64,000 nt of DNA. Source: Eublepharis macularius (lineage: Eukaryota; Chordata; Lepidosauria; Squamata; Eublepharidae). The notes under the pieces were generated by a model that saw nothing but the letters and a program-made list of their open reading frames with translations, had not been told where the DNA came from and did no database searches. The DNA lies in NCBI RefSeq assembly GCF_028583425.1, contig NC_072799.1:89080217-89144216 (forward strand), read 5' to 3'. A program made the position numbers and the translations under genes. Shown here in pieces: positions 23,760-35,810 of the stretch (its first letter is position 1; every line of letters begins with the position of its first letter).

Positions 23760-23949
23760 CAGGGCTTTTTTTCTGGGAAAAGAGGTGGCGGAACTCAGTG
23801 GGTTGCTCTCCGTGAAAATGGTCACATGGCCAGTGGCCCCGCCCCCTGATCTCCAGACAGAGGCGAGTTGAGATTGCCCTCCGTGCCGCTGAGCGGAAAA
23901 GAGGTTCCGGAACTCCGTTCCACCGCATTCCTGCTGAAAAAAAGCCCTG
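23760..23949. mobile_element. Foldback hAT-type MITE, copy C (shortened)
   Basis: Both ends are present, but part of the second arm is missing, leaving 190 bp. Flanks CTTAACAT and CTTAAGAT match at seven of eight positions, supporting insertion as a unit followed by internal loss. Confidence 0.8.
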
Positions 23950-24025
23950 CTTAAGATTAATTTGGGTGTGTTGCTGGCAGCAAATTCTCAGTTTAAATAT
24001 AAAGAATAAGCTAAAATTGTGACTA

Positions 24026-24265
24026 AATTTCTCCCCAACAGGGAAACAAAGCAGTTTACGTTGTCAATTTTATCTTCGCAATAGCCCTGTGAGGTAGATT
24101 AAATAAAGTGTGTGTGTGACTAGCCCAAGGTCGCTCAGTGAGCTTTCGTGGCAGAGTGTTGATTCAAACCTGAGCTTCCCAGATCCTTGACAGACCTAAC
24201 CATTAGACCACACTGCTTAGCTTCTGAGATCTATCGAGATCAGGCTCTCCTGGGCTATTCCGGTT
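24026..24265 (-). repeat. Decayed SINE with a 5S-like fragment
   Basis: Carries AGCCCTGTGAGGTAGATT and AGCCCAAGGTCGCTCAGTG of the second tRNA-type SINE. The stretch at 24210-24265 (CTTAGCTTCTGAGATCTATC) matches the 5S-derived SINE head. Confidence 0.5.
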
Positions 24266-24529
24266 TTAATCTTTATTGCCACAAGAACAAGAGGACAACA
24301 AGTCCTAAGAGACCCAAACAGAATTTTTACAAATTTAATTTTAAAAGTGCAAGTGCAAACATGAATCAGTTCTAAATCTAATTATATCCAACTTGTATCA
24401 ACTCTTCCCTCCTATTTCATTTAACTGGACAATGCCATAAGTATACTCAAACCAGTGCTTAATGAACAAGTGATACAATAATTCATCAAGTAGTTATCAC
24501 AATTCATCAGATAAGAGTGGTGAACAAAG

Positions 24530-24685
24530 ACAGTGTTATTATTATCCCCACAATACATCTGGGGAGCTCGGGCTGAGAGGAGTGGCTTACCCAAGGCCAC
24601 CTACTGAGCTCATGGCAGTAGTGGGATTCGAACTAACAGAGTGTTGATTTGCACTCCAACCACTTAACTGCCATGCTAAAGCAGC
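24530..24685 (-). repeat. Decayed tRNA-type SINE
   Basis: Contains TGTTATTATTATCCCCACA, CCCAAGGCCACCTACTGAGC and GTGGGATTCGAACTAAC, the last being a reversed box B. Confidence 0.5.
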
Positions 24686-25599
24686 ATTTTAAGGGGCCTG
24701 TGCTGCATACAGTGCCAAGGAGACATTTGATCATCTCCTGGCTTTTTAATTTTTGGATGGAGGCTGACTTTTTCCCTTCTTTTTTCCAGGAAGCTAAAGG
24801 TGCAAGGTGGTATCAGCTCCCAGCACCACCAAATATAATTTAGGCTGCAGTACCTCCTGTACAAGAGGTAGAATCAAAGGCCTTAATATTATGGCTTGAA
24901 ACACCTTTTTTCTACCCTCCCCCATTTTTTGCTATCTTTTAGCCTGATGAAGAGTTTCTGAGAACTTGGGAAGCTAGCACACTGTTTTCTTAAACTTTTT
25001 TCAGTTACCCTGCTCTGCCTTCAAGCACTTGACCATGCTTACGGTCACAGTAGCTAAAGGGGGATATTTTTGAGGGTGGCTTGTTTGGGGGATATTAAGA
25101 GTATGTAGCAGAAGCCTTACAAAAACTTATGCTGAAATAATTCTTAAAGATGCCATTAAGGCTGAAAGCAGTCCAGAAAGGTTCTTCCAGAACCTAGAGA
25201 AATCTTGGATGGGCAGAGTTGGGTTGGTCAAGATGGCAGATTTTTTTCCCCCAAGCATAAGCTGCCATTGATTTATTTTTAATCAGAATTTTTCCTTTTC
25301 TTAACACAAGATCCGTACTTTCATAATAGCACTTTAAGCACCAGCACTTTCTGTATAATACTTATTGAATGTTGCGGGGTCTGTTGTATTGTAGCACTTG
25401 TGTGAATTGTAACTCCGGTTGTGAGTTTGAGTATTTAAAGGTTCTTACATTATACTTCAATGTAACTATAAACTACACACCACAACACAATAAACAACAA
25501 ACATAGAGAACAAGAAAAAACACACCATTCTAAACATAACACACTAACAATACATATATCTATAAAATTAAGAAAAGAAAAAAGAAAACCAAAAAACCT

Positions 25600-26150
25600 A
25601 GATTACACTACAAGTTGAGTTCCAGTTTTCTCCGCCGCAAGTATATATCATTTCTAGAGTCCCACTTATTCTAAGTTAGTCACAAAACCCCTCTTTTTTC
25701 TATTGTTCCTGTTTCTTAATCCATAAATCCAGATGTCATCAAATCCTTGTTATCCATTTCATGCAAAAAGTCTATTAACGGTTTCCATTCAGTCAAGAAG
25801 TTAACTAATGTCCTTTCTCTAATTAATGCAGTAAGTTTTGCCATTAACGCAAACTCCAAAACTTTTGTCAACCATTCCTCCACTGTAGGCAATGTTGTAG
25901 ATTTCCACTTTTGTGCATAAAGTACTCTTGCTGCTGTACTAAAGTATAAAAACGGTGTTCTAAAACTTTTTTCCAACTGGCTGTCCATTATTCCCAACAC
26001 AAAAGTCTCTGATTTCAGCTGAAGTTTAATCTTCAAAATCTTCTTTATCGATGATTGTATCTGCAACCAGAAACTCTTTGCTTTCTTACATGTCCACCAC
26101 ATATGAAAAATGCCCCTTCTTGTTTAGCCCATTTCCAACATACATTTGAC
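25600..26150 (-). mobile_element. L1 LINE ORF2 C-terminus, truncated
   Basis: The minus-strand frame ending near 25716 reads MWWTCKKAKSFW, then LKIKLQLKSETFVLGIM and TAARVLYAQKWKS, the conserved C-terminal part of vertebrate L1 ORF2. The element is truncated at its 5' side, where the CR1/L2-like tail at 26160 begins. Confidence 0.85.
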
Positions 26151-26159
26151 GCCCCCTTA

Positions 26160-26282
26160 TTTATTATTTTTATTTTATTTATTTCAAATTTGTATTCCGC
26201 CCTCCCCGCAAGAGGGCTCAGTGTGGATACCAACATATTAAAAATACAATTAAAGTACAATAAAAGGCCAAAGGGTCAATTG
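26160..26282 (-). repeat. CR1/L2 LINE 3' tail
   Basis: Carries TTTGTATTCCGCCCTCCCCG and the flanking TATTTATT tail shared with the LINE end at 16.3 kb. Confidence 0.6.
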
Positions 26283-26515
26283 GTATGTGTGTGGATCTGA
26301 GATTCCTCCACTCAAACACTGTAGCGGACTGCCATCCTCTGCTAAATATCAGAGAAATGCTGCTCACTCTCAAAGACGCCCCAGTCTTTACCGCTCTGGA
26401 TTTATCATCTGCTTACCACCAGATACCATTAACCAAAGACTCCCCTAAGTATACAGCCTTTATCACACCAGAAGGCTTATTCCAAGACCTGGAGTGCCTC
26501 TTCGCCTGCTGTGGA
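26283..26515 (+). mobile_element. Ty3/Gypsy-like reverse transcriptase fossil
   Basis: A plus-strand frame with the Ty3/Gypsy reverse-transcriptase signature: CVDLRFLHSNTVADCHPL, FTALDLSSAYHQIP and TAFITPEGLF. Only about 75 residues of the domain remain, with no LTRs, gag or integrase attached. It is an old broken fragment. Confidence 0.75.
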
Positions 26516-27339
26516 GACGTCCTCAGTGAATATCGAGGAGTCACTTTAGGTGATGCAAGAATGAGAGAAATCCATTTGCAGCAGTTTCTCATGTTAATAA
26601 TGAGTAAAACACAGCACAGACTGAAATTCAAATTAGAATTTTTTTAAAAAAATATGGGGCAATCATGAAGGAAGAGGACAATATAGAAAATAAGGGCTGG
26701 AATAAGAGAGGTGGTTTGTTGCTAGGGAGAAGTTGCTAAAGGAAAAGAAAAAGGGAAGCATAGATAGTAAGATACTGAAGAGAAGAAGGGCAATAATATG
26801 ATGTGACAGAAGTTCGGTTCAATCTAATTAAAAGATTTTTTGTAATGGTGGACAAACTTCCTTTGGCTTAATTCAGAATTGGACCTGTCTATTATTTTGT
26901 TTTAAACAAATTGGGAAAATGTTTATTTTATTTAGTCATCATCTGATATTTAGACAACACATTGCACTGCTTGACATATATCACGGTTCTGTTACTTCAG
27001 ACAGCAGGTCGGGGCTTCCATGACGGACAGCTTTTCTATTTAGAAAACTAAAATCCATTTGGAAAGCTAGCATTTTCCCCCATAACATCTAGCCTCCAAC
27101 ATGCAAGAATTTATTTATTGTGTGCTTCAGCATACAGTTAACATAACCCCACCTATAGTCTGATGTGGTCCAACCAGGAACAGGTTTACCAGCTCAGAAC
27201 CAGACCAAAGTGGTTCCATTATATGTGAATGGCCTCTGTCTAGTGGTCTTAGCAGTCAGATCCCATCCTCATGCTGAAAAGGGAAGTTTATGGATGTGGA
27301 ATACCATAAACCCCTTCCTCATATGCCATAAGTCCAGGA
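26516..27339. other. Intergenic stretch, no gene seen
   Basis: Nothing recognised on either strand. Confidence 0.4.
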
Positions 27340-27560
27340 CTAGGGTTGCCGTCCCCCTGCTCGGGGCACGGGATCCCCTGATTCCACCCTTCTCCCCCAT
27401 GCCCACTTACCTGGCCAGGGGGAGGCGCTACCTGGGGCGCCCCCTCCCTGGGTGGTGCGGCATGCTCCTGGGTGTGGGGCGCACTCCCGCGCCACGAGAG
27501 CAGGTGGCGGCAGCTGCAGAGAGAGAGCAGGTGGCGGTTGTAAGAGCACGCCGCTCTCAC
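27340..27560. repeat. GC-rich dispersed repeat, copy 3
   Basis: Begins with AGGGTTGCCGTCCCCCTGC and continues with CACTTACCTGGCCAGGGGGA wording, similar to the blocks at 15.3 and 17.3 kb. Confidence 0.4.
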
Positions 27561-27699
27561 TACTGCCACTGTGGCCTGATGACCCAGCAATTGCAGGACA
27601 GGGAGAGCTATTAGGTTCACTAAATATATCTGATTAGGGTAGGTGGGTCAAGGAAGAGAAGCAGGGCGTTAGCGATATTAGCCAGAACTTCTTAGGAAA

Positions 27700-28285
27700 C
27701 CTCATTGTTTTAACTTAAGTGCTTATCTGGGATGCGGAAGGGCAGCCAGTCAATCCGTCCACCTATAACTCACATTCTGGTAACACACCTATAGTCTACC
27801 ACAAGTAGAGCCATCAAGCCTCTCCCAACTTACTGTTCAACCTCCAGAGACAGCCATTACGCCATTGTTTTAGGGAACAAGGCGTCACTTTTGTCCCAGG
27901 GTACATTTTGCCCTATAACTGGCCTTCCCGGTCGTGTGCTCAGTGTGTGTGTTGTGGGACCCATCCATGCACCCTCAAGTTTGCTTGGACCTTCTCTCTT
28001 CCTCTCTTTTCTGTGAAACTATGATCATTTTGTTGCTGCTCCCACAGACCCTTCCTTCTTCAGGACTGGTAATTATCACCCTACCCCAAATTGCTTTCTC
28101 CCATTTTCCGCACTGTTTCTTTAGTTAGCTCTGTGTGTATGCTGTATGTGGTTTTCTGTATGCGTCTCTTTTATTTCTCTGTTAATAAAAAACCCTTCCT
28201 GTTGAACATCTGCCTGTTTATTTGAGAATTCTGTAAGGGAACAATCCCAGTATACATAGGTGGAGAACCCCAATTACCCCCCTCA
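27700..28285 (+). mobile_element. Solo-LTR-like fossil
   Basis: A pyrimidine-rich stretch with AATAAA at about 28182, followed by a roughly 75-bp unique 3' part and the sequence GTATACATAGGTGGAGAACC. This is the layout of an LTR R-U5 end. No internal coding region is attached. Family and limits uncertain. Confidence 0.35.
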
Positions 28286-30507
28286 CACGTCCCCTTTAAT
28301 GCTAATCCCCCCCCCAACTAATTAAGGAGACTTCCTTTTTGGGTAACAGTGGTACAGTAGAGTCATTTTGCAGCATTGCAGAGTTCAGGCTGGACATGCG
28401 CGTTTGTCAGGTGCAACATGACCAAGGATTTGAAATGGGCCCCCTTTTTTTAAAAAAAAAGTGCAGGAGTAGAAGTGAAAGTGTTGGGGCAGCATTTTCT
28501 CTGATCTGCTAGCCCCATCTGTATGAATCCTTCCGAGAGAAACACAGTTATTACGTTCCAATCAACAATCTATAAATAACCACATTTCCATGGAACTGTT
28601 TTGAAACTTGCTCTGCTTCTTTGTCTTCCAGGAACCATTTTTGAGCAATTTTGTGCAAGAAAAACTGTATCATGGTAAAGCACAAAACCCCTGCCTCTGG
28701 CACTCTGTGAAGTGCCATGCTTATTGACTGTGCTGTGTACATAACAAAACCAACATGTACGTACAGCTACTGCATGCATACATATACAGGACGTGCCTTG
28801 AGGGCAATTAGTAATTACGGGATTAAATGCTGAATGTAGTCAATGGGGTGGAATCAGCCTCCAAGAAGTCTTCCTCCATCCCATGGAGCTTTCCGTAGAC
28901 GCTTCCTACAAGTTGGTTCCTTAGGCTGGAAGGCGGCTTCAAACTTTGCTCAGTGAGGATAAAAAGTGAGTTGTCACCAATATGGCTTGCCTTTTATATA
29001 GTGGGATGATGTTTTAATTGTATATACTCTGTTGTAAGCCACCTTGAGCCTGCTTGCGCGAAGGCAGGGCATAAGCTGAATAAAATAAATAAATAAACCT
29101 CAGGCTCTATTCCACATATTGTAAAACGGGAGTCATGCTACAATTGTTGCGAAGGTGAGATGCACGAGCACCTTGATCCCGCTGTTTGTGGCAGGCACAG
29201 GATTCATGCATGAAATGGGAATCATCGTTTGAAGGGAATGGGGAAATATGCTTGCTCAAGAACTCCATGCATACACGAGGGCTTGCACTGGGGGTAGGCA
29301 AGAACGGCGCAGCATTTTGTAAGATGAAATTGTGCTACAAGCGTGTTCAGGCAGTTTTGGCTGTGCACACACAACGCCTAAGTCTGCAGTTCATAATATG
29401 TTCCCTAACATACATACCAGTGCACTTTCACACTGTCTATGTCCAACGGCAAATTTAAATTAGTACACCAGCAAATGCCAAAACGGCAGCAAATGCATTG
29501 TCTGTATGCTTATAGGTAAGATGGCTAGTACCATTGTTGCACATCTGCAACACAACACATCTGGAGCGACCCTCGTAATAATAACGACCTGCACTTGCTG
29601 ATTTTACAGACAAGAAATTGGCTTGGAGAACCCACTTGTGACCTATAAACCCCAAACCAATATAACATTTTTTCATTCCTCAAATATCTGCTTTAAGTTT
29701 CTTCTGCTGTTTAAACGGACAGTGACTCAATAACAATTTTCTCAGACCATCTGTTGTCCTCCCTTTCCAATGAGAAACTTGATACCGCATAATAAATACT
29801 TCTGTACTTCTCTGAACATCCTGGAATTGCCATGTTCAGTTCTATTAGAAAATGCTGGCTTATATAAATTGAGCAAGACTTGGTAGCTTTTAGGGTGTAA
29901 CAGCACACAATGAACTGTTTTCCATGCTGCCATTTAAATTAGGCAATATGCTAAGAATGAGGGTATAGCTGGATTCACATCTGGAATGTATATCCAAGGG
30001 CTTGGCATGAACCTCGCAGCCCACTTAAACCCAGCGATAAGACCCCCAGGGTTACAAAGTTCTTGAAATAAGTGAAATGCTTTGCTATTTGCCATAGTTT
30101 TGCTGAAATGCCAGATCTTGTGTATGGATAGAAAACAAGTTGTTTTTTAAAACATAATGAATTCAACAGACAAAACACATTAAAAGAGAAGACGAGCTTG
30201 GTGTCCTTCAGTTTAAAATGTTTGAAGTTTGTCCAAGCAAGAGCCTTATAGGGCAAGTGAAGGGAAAGTCACCAAGAAAACAAAAAGATGCTTCTATGAT
30301 GTAATGTTTGGCCATCTCAGATCCATACTAGTGAATTTTGGAGACTCTGGAGCATTTAATTAATAGATCCACTTCTTATGGCACATTAATAATTCTTTTG
30401 CATCGTTCATTGAGAAAATTACTGCTTCGGGATCCAAGAAGGAATTTTCTCCATGTATGAATAGTAGTGGATTTCCTCCTCCCTTTTTCTAGAAACATGA
30501 GACCTAT
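28286..30507. other. Intergenic stretch, no gene seen
   Basis: The only recognised repeat is a CR1/L2-like tail at about 28990-29098 (AAGCCACCTTGAGCCTGC, then an AAATAAATA tail, plus strand). Confidence 0.4.
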
Positions 30508-31102
30508 TGCTAAACTACACGAGATGCCCAGCACATGTCCTTCATGTGTCAGGTTCCTGCAAGTTTCCCTGGGAAGTGTAGTTTGGCAAAAAAAAAAAAA
30601 ACAGGTCACTCACTGCAATTTTCCTCTCGGGAGAATTGCCAGGGGAGGGATTCTCTCTGGGGGCTGACTGGCTGCTCTTCCTCACCTCGACCTCCCTTGC
30701 TCTTTGCAGTCGTTCTGCACTCACACTTCACAGGGCAAATGGAGCTTGCTTTTTTTGTTGTTGTTTTAAAGATGCATCTTGGCAGATAGTTGTGGGGGAG
30801 CTGTTCTTCTTCCTCCTCCTCCCTCTCCCCCTTTCCCTTCTGAGGGTACTGTAATCACTTTGCCAGCTTTGCAAGAGAGGGATGGGGGGAAAAACCAGTT
30901 GCTGCAGCACCGGGAAGATGGGACACCCCCCCGCCCCCCCACATACACCATGCTGCAGGTCACCCTTTCTTCCTTAGTCTAGTTCACGGAGATCCACACT
31001 TTTCTTCCTCCTGTAGGCAGCATGGAATTCATTCTTTTCTCCCTTCTCCACTCTGCCTACTGGAAAAAGGACACGTGCTGGGTGTCTCGTGGAGTTTAGC
31101 TC
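30508..31102. mobile_element. Non-autonomous DNA transposon with about 32-bp terminal repeats
   Basis: The left end GCTAAACTACACGAGATGCC followed by CAGCACATGTCC pairs with the inverted right end GCTAAACTCCACGAGACACC followed by CAGCACGTGTCC, 28 of 32 positions. The inside is non-coding, with an A-run at about 30589 and a pyrimidine run near 30810. The ends resemble hAT elements, but no clear 8-bp duplication was found. Confidence 0.6.
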
Positions 31103-31276
31103 GTCATTCACTCGATTGATAAACCTGGAACAAGCTGCTTGGCAGACAACTTTGATTTTTTTACTTTAAAAAAATATCTGTGACATCACAATATTGATAT
31201 GCTTTACACTAGGGTGTGAACAGAGAACTTGCCACAAAACTGAGGCTTCTGTCTCAATCAGGTTTCAATTGTTTTT
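31103..31276. other. Short unique stretch
   Basis: Nothing recognised between the two transposon copies. Confidence 0.4.
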
Positions 31277-31469
31277 CAAGTGACGCCTGACACAGGTTGG
31301 ACACTTGTCAGCTTCCCTCAAGTTTTGATGGGAAATGTAGGCGTCCTGGTTTTACAGCTTGGCTCTCCATTACAGCTGCAAGACCAGGATGCCTACATTT
31401 CCCATCAAAACTTGAGGGAAGCTGACAAGTGTCCAACCTGTGTCAGGCGTCACTTGTAGCTTGGCTCTG
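31277..31469. mobile_element. Near-perfect hairpin MITE, copy 1
   Basis: Two arms of about 75 bp, with CAAGTGACGCCTGACACAGG at the outer end, are almost exact inverted repeats around a 36-bp loop. The right end continues into TTGTAGCTTGGCTCTG; the left end lacks that extension. The sister copy is at 42335-42539. The ends suggest hAT. Confidence 0.8.
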
Positions 31470-32074
31470 ATGCTAATAATCAGCAACAAAGGGAAACAAA
31501 CAAAGTGAGAAGCGCCTTTGGGAGAAGCCACATGTTAGCCTCCAAATTTGAGACTAGCTACTGCCAAAGACTGAACAATTCCTGGGCTGAGTTGGGCACC
31601 AAGAGTTTAATATTATAAAAAAATGAAAAAGATCAGCCTAATTTAAAAACTATTCTGGTCATTTAATCATCTGTGAAGATACAGAAAAGATTAATTTGGT
31701 ACCTGCAGTAGCCTTTCCAGGTTTTCTGGCTTGGATTTAAAAAATGGATGTGACGGCAGCAGACCAAATGCGAAACACGGGGTCAAGATGTTAACCATGG
31801 CATATGCGGGTGTGAGCCAAACTCTCCCACATTACCACTTCCTCCCACAAACTACCTTTAAAAAACCTGTTTCTCTCCCACCTGTCCAAGCATTGCTTTA
31901 AATACACCTTGCCACCTGCTTTATAAGGAGATGGCATGACCTGGATTACTATCCCGCAACCATCACGTCAATCTGAGCTCTTCAGGGAACACTGTGAGAT
32001 CAGCTCCCTCTCTTCCCCCATCACAGCCGCTCTTGGCTCAATCCATCATGGAATGCTTGAGTCTGTCAACCCAC
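31470..32074. other. Intergenic stretch, no feature seen
   Basis: No coding similarity or clear repeat. Confidence 0.4.
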
Positions 32075-32560
32075 TGGTTTATTTATTTTTATTTGTTTTT
32101 CCACCTGGACAGCATCCAATTCCATCGCTCCAAATGAGTTCCCCTAAAGGCTTTACGTAGAGGTTGAATAACGTGGGGGATAAGATAATCCCCACACTGA
32201 GGACAGCTGGTCTCCAATATGAACCCTTTGAGTCTGTTAAATGATTTAAATGATTTAAAACACATCCCTCAATACAAACTTCTGCCTCCAAATACCTCAG
32301 CAAGATGGCATGGTCTACTGTATCGAAGGCTACAGACAGAGCCAGGAGGGGCAACAAAGAAGCATGGCCTTTGTCTGCATTCAGGTGACGACCATCAACT
32401 AGAGCCACCAGAGCAGTCTCCGTCCCATAGCTTGGCCTGAATCCAGACCGAAAAGTTATCCAAGAAGATCTGGAGTTGGTCAGCTACTGCTCTCTCAATC
32501 ACTTTGTCCAGAAAAGGATAGATTGGGCTCTGGGTGATAACTGGCCAAGTCATTTTTGTC
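32075..32560 (-). mobile_element. L2/CR1-type LINE reverse transcriptase, interior fragment
   Basis: The minus-strand translation contains FLDKVIE-like wording near 32500, then ALVDGRHLNADKGHASLLPL, LSVAFDTVDHAILLRYLE and LSPTLFNLYVKPLGELI. These are the fingers and palm motifs of CR1/L2 reverse transcriptase. Both ends are lost and there are frame breaks. Confidence 0.8.
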
Positions 32561-32989
32561 TAGGGGTGGTTTTTTTAATTAGCAGGTGGACAACCAAACA
32601 ACCTAGGAATACAGAGTTTAAATGACAAAAGAGTAGAGAGTATTGCTTCCCTTTGAACAGAAGACCAACTAAGGGGTGAACAAGGGGAGGTATATATTCC
32701 GGGACCACAAAGAAGCAGCAGTTAGTTGCTCTTAGCCATTTTGGCTTCAAACCAGAAAGAGCTAAGCCTTTACCTAGAGACTCCGCCTGGACCATGCATT
32801 GCAGCCCAATAGAACTCCCAACTTTGAAACTGGAGGTAATGGGACTTTTCTGAGGTCTTGTACCTCTAAGCAGAAAGCACCTGTCCCTGTTTTAACATCT
32901 TCTAGGATCAAGTTTTGAACAAGGATAGAAGGACGTCACATTCACTTTTCCTTTCATCTTTGCTAAGTTCTGCTGCATGAATTAAGGTG

Positions 32990-33182
32990 TTGGTTGTGGT
33001 GATTGCCGTCAAGTCATAGCTGACTTATGGTGACCCCTGGTGGGGTTTTCACGGCAAGAGACTAACAGTGGCTTGCCATTGCCTACCTCTGCAACCCTAG
33101 TCTTCGTTGGAGGTCTCCCATCCAGGACCGACCCTGCTTAGCTTCTGAGATCTAACACGCTCAGGCTCTCCTGGGCCAGAAC
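32990..33182 (-). repeat. 5S-rRNA-derived SINE, copy 2
   Basis: Same body as the copy at 10.8 kb: GATTGCCGTCAAGTCATAGC, then TATGGTGACCCCTGGTGGGG. It ends in a 5S-like head, CCTGCTTAGCTTCTGAGATC on the plus strand. Confidence 0.8.
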
Positions 33183-33339
33183 CGGGATAAAAGGACTTCA
33201 CACTCACTTTTTCTTTACTCTGCTCAGTTCTGCTGCATAAACTATGGTATGGAATAATAAAATGTGAGAGATTACACACCCAACCTGCACTGCTAACAGA
33301 AATGGAACAGGGGTGATGTTGGTGACATAAAACAGCTGT

Positions 33340-33871
33340 CAGTCTATGGAAGACAGGATATGTTGAAGGTGACTCCCGACCCTTGCAGCAAGAAATCCAA
33401 GCTCTCTTGAGTAAATAGGTCTTTATTGAGATATCACAGGCTTCTTGGTACATATGTCCATAGGTTACACAGAAGCAATTAAAGGCATCTGGCTGTACAC
33501 AGGTCTCTTGTTAAGAAAGACGCAGTGAGCACAGGTTACATTATATCAACCCTTTCGCATGTTCCCCCCGCCCCTCCCGGCCGAACATAATCAGTAGCGG
33601 GATGGAAGGAGCTGTCCCAAGGCCACTGCAGCGAGCCATCTGAGATAAGGGCTCGCTCGTCTCGGGATCTGGAAAGCAACAGGAAGCAGGAGCAAGAGGC
33701 TATTGCAACATACTATACAAGGAATAACAATATGGAGGGACAGTGGGCAACAGACCTGACAACTGCAATAAGTCAGCCTCTTTGCTTCACAACTGGTCCC
33801 CCACACCCACCCCGCCGCCAATAACAATTCAGTAATTTACGTGGAGTGTGATAAGGTGATATAGGCCACAC
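33340..33871 (-). mobile_element. Solo LTR fossil
   Basis: On the minus strand, ATCTCAATAAAGACCTATTT near 33410 provides a poly(A) signal. It is followed by CTTGCTGCAAGGGTCGGGAG, the typical layout of an LTR R-U5 region. No internal genes adjoin it, so it is a solo LTR or fragment. MITE copy D inserted near its 5' side. Retroviral or LTR-retrotransposon origin is likely; the exact family is not known. Confidence 0.55.
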
Positions 33872-34131
33872 CAGGGCTTTTTTTCTGGGGAAAGAGGTGG
33901 TGGAACTCAGTGGGTTGCCCTCGGAGAAAATGGTCACATGGCCAGTGGCCCCGCCCCCTGATCTCCAGACAGAGGGGAGTTGAGATTGCCCTCCGCGCCG
34001 CTGAGCAGCACAGAGGGCAATCTCAACTCCCCTCTGTCTGGAGATCAGGGGGCGGGGCCACTGGCCACGTGACCATTTTCAAGAGGTTCCAGAACTCCGT
34101 TCCACTGCGTTCCAGCTGAAAAAAAGCCCTG
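33872..34131. mobile_element. Foldback hAT-type MITE, copy D
   Basis: Complete copy with an exact 8-bp target duplication GGCCACAC at 33864-33871 and 34132-34139. The arms are nearly identical, so it is young. Confidence 0.92.
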
Positions 34132-34778
34132 GGCCACACTCAGGATCCAAAAAGATTAAGATTATCTCTGGATAAATTCTAGGTGACTTTTGAAAAGATT
34201 GTTTCCGGCTGCCCCAGTTTTGGCAGTAGCCGCAAGCTGGGCAAGAACAGGTGGCAAGCCCTCCGTTCCTGGCCCTCAGCTGCTCCTATTTCCCTTTCCT
34301 CCCTTCTTCTCCACACCTGCACAGAAGCACAGGATCCAAAGGGGTTTCAGTATTTCCCCCCACCCACAGCCCAGACCCCCGCCCCTTTCCCCTGCTGAAG
34401 TAAAACAGTGCAATTCAGCATGGAAAAGGGGGGCAAGCTCTTTAAAGAGCTGAAGTGGGGTTAACACACAGCTCGCAGCTGCCCTGCCATTTCCCATTTG
34501 ATCTGAAAAAATAGAGGGGAGGGGGGAGACCCAGATGAATCAGGCCTGGATTTGGTACATCCACTGGATAACTCTGTTTACTGCAGGGGCTTCTTGCTCC
34601 CCATGTGGGGGGACAATTCCACTGTGGAAGCAGCCAAAAATCCTTGATTCATTGACTGTATACCCCAACTTTCTTCCCAATGGGGAGAGCAGATGATGGT
34701 GTACCATCTCAGCTCCCTCTCTCTGTGCATCCAATGCTGGAGACAAATTAGATTCATAATGAGAGGGATGCTGGTATC
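34132..34778. other. Intergenic stretch between MITE copies
   Basis: Pyrimidine-rich sequence near 34270-34400; no gene seen. Confidence 0.4.
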
Positions 34779-35038
34779 CAGGGCTTTTTTTCTGGGGAAT
34801 GAGGTGGCGGAACTCAGTGGGTTGCCCTCGGAGAAAATGGTCACTTGGCCGGTGGCCCCGCCCCCTGATCGCCAGACAGAGGGGAGTTTAGATTGCCCTC
34901 CATGCTGTTCGGCGGTGCGGAGGGCAATCTCAACTCCCCTCTGTCTGGAGATCAGGGGGTGGGGCCAGCAGCCATGTGACCATTTCCAAGAGGTTCTGGA
35001 ACTCCGTTCCACCACGTTCCCCCTGAAAAAAAGCCCTG
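34779..35038. mobile_element. Foldback hAT-type MITE, copy E
   Basis: Complete copy with the exact target duplication CTGGTATC at 34771-34778 and 35039-35046. Confidence 0.92.
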
Positions 35039-35508
35039 CTGGTATCTATAAAAAGCATTTACAACAGAGACACAGCAGTGAAACAATCCAATCCCTTATT
35101 GAACCACCTCAGGAATTACATTCTTCGTGTCTCTTGGCCTAGCCAAGGCTCCTGTTTCTTTGTAGTTGTATTGACAAAAGGCAGAACTGCAGACAAAACT
35201 ACCTCCCTCACTGAATGGCTGGGAAAATTACAATTGTGTTGACCCCAAACCAACCTATTAAGTAGCTTTCAGTGATGCAGGAGTCCGACTAGAAGAGAGC
35301 CGGCAACTCCACAGCAGAGCAGCTTGACGGACGCTGATGACTGCCACTGTTGGTTGTGCTGTAGGCTCAGCCTATGGATTCCAAACTTGCAATGAATGCT
35401 TCATCATCTCAAAGTTACACCAATGTCTTGCCACATTATGCTGGCATTTATGCAGTTTCCACACTTGCTTTAGGAATGCAACCAGATTCATCCATTGTTA
35501 AGCATACT

Positions 35509-35810
35509 CAGGACTTTTTTTCTGGGAAAAGGGGTGGTGGAACTCAGGACCGCACAATGATGTCACTTTGGGTCAGCTGGAACAAGGGGGGAGTTTTTAA
35601 AAGTTTAAATCACCCTCGGTGAAAATGGTCACATGGCTGGTGGCCCCGCCCCCTGATCTCCAGACAGAGGGGAGTTTAGATTGCCCTCCGGAGGGCAATC
35701 TCAACTCCCCTCTGCCTGGAGATCAGGGGGCGGGGCCACCAGCCATGTGACCATTTTCAAGAGGTGCCAGAACTCCGTTCCACCACGTTCCAGCTGGGAA
35801 AAAAGCCCTG
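35509..35810. mobile_element. Foldback hAT-type MITE, copy F (long subtype)
   Basis: The left arm carries an extra segment with AATGATGTCACTTTGGGTCA that copy G also has. The flanks do not match as a duplication, and the left terminus reads CAGGACTT rather than CAGGGCTT. Confidence 0.8.
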
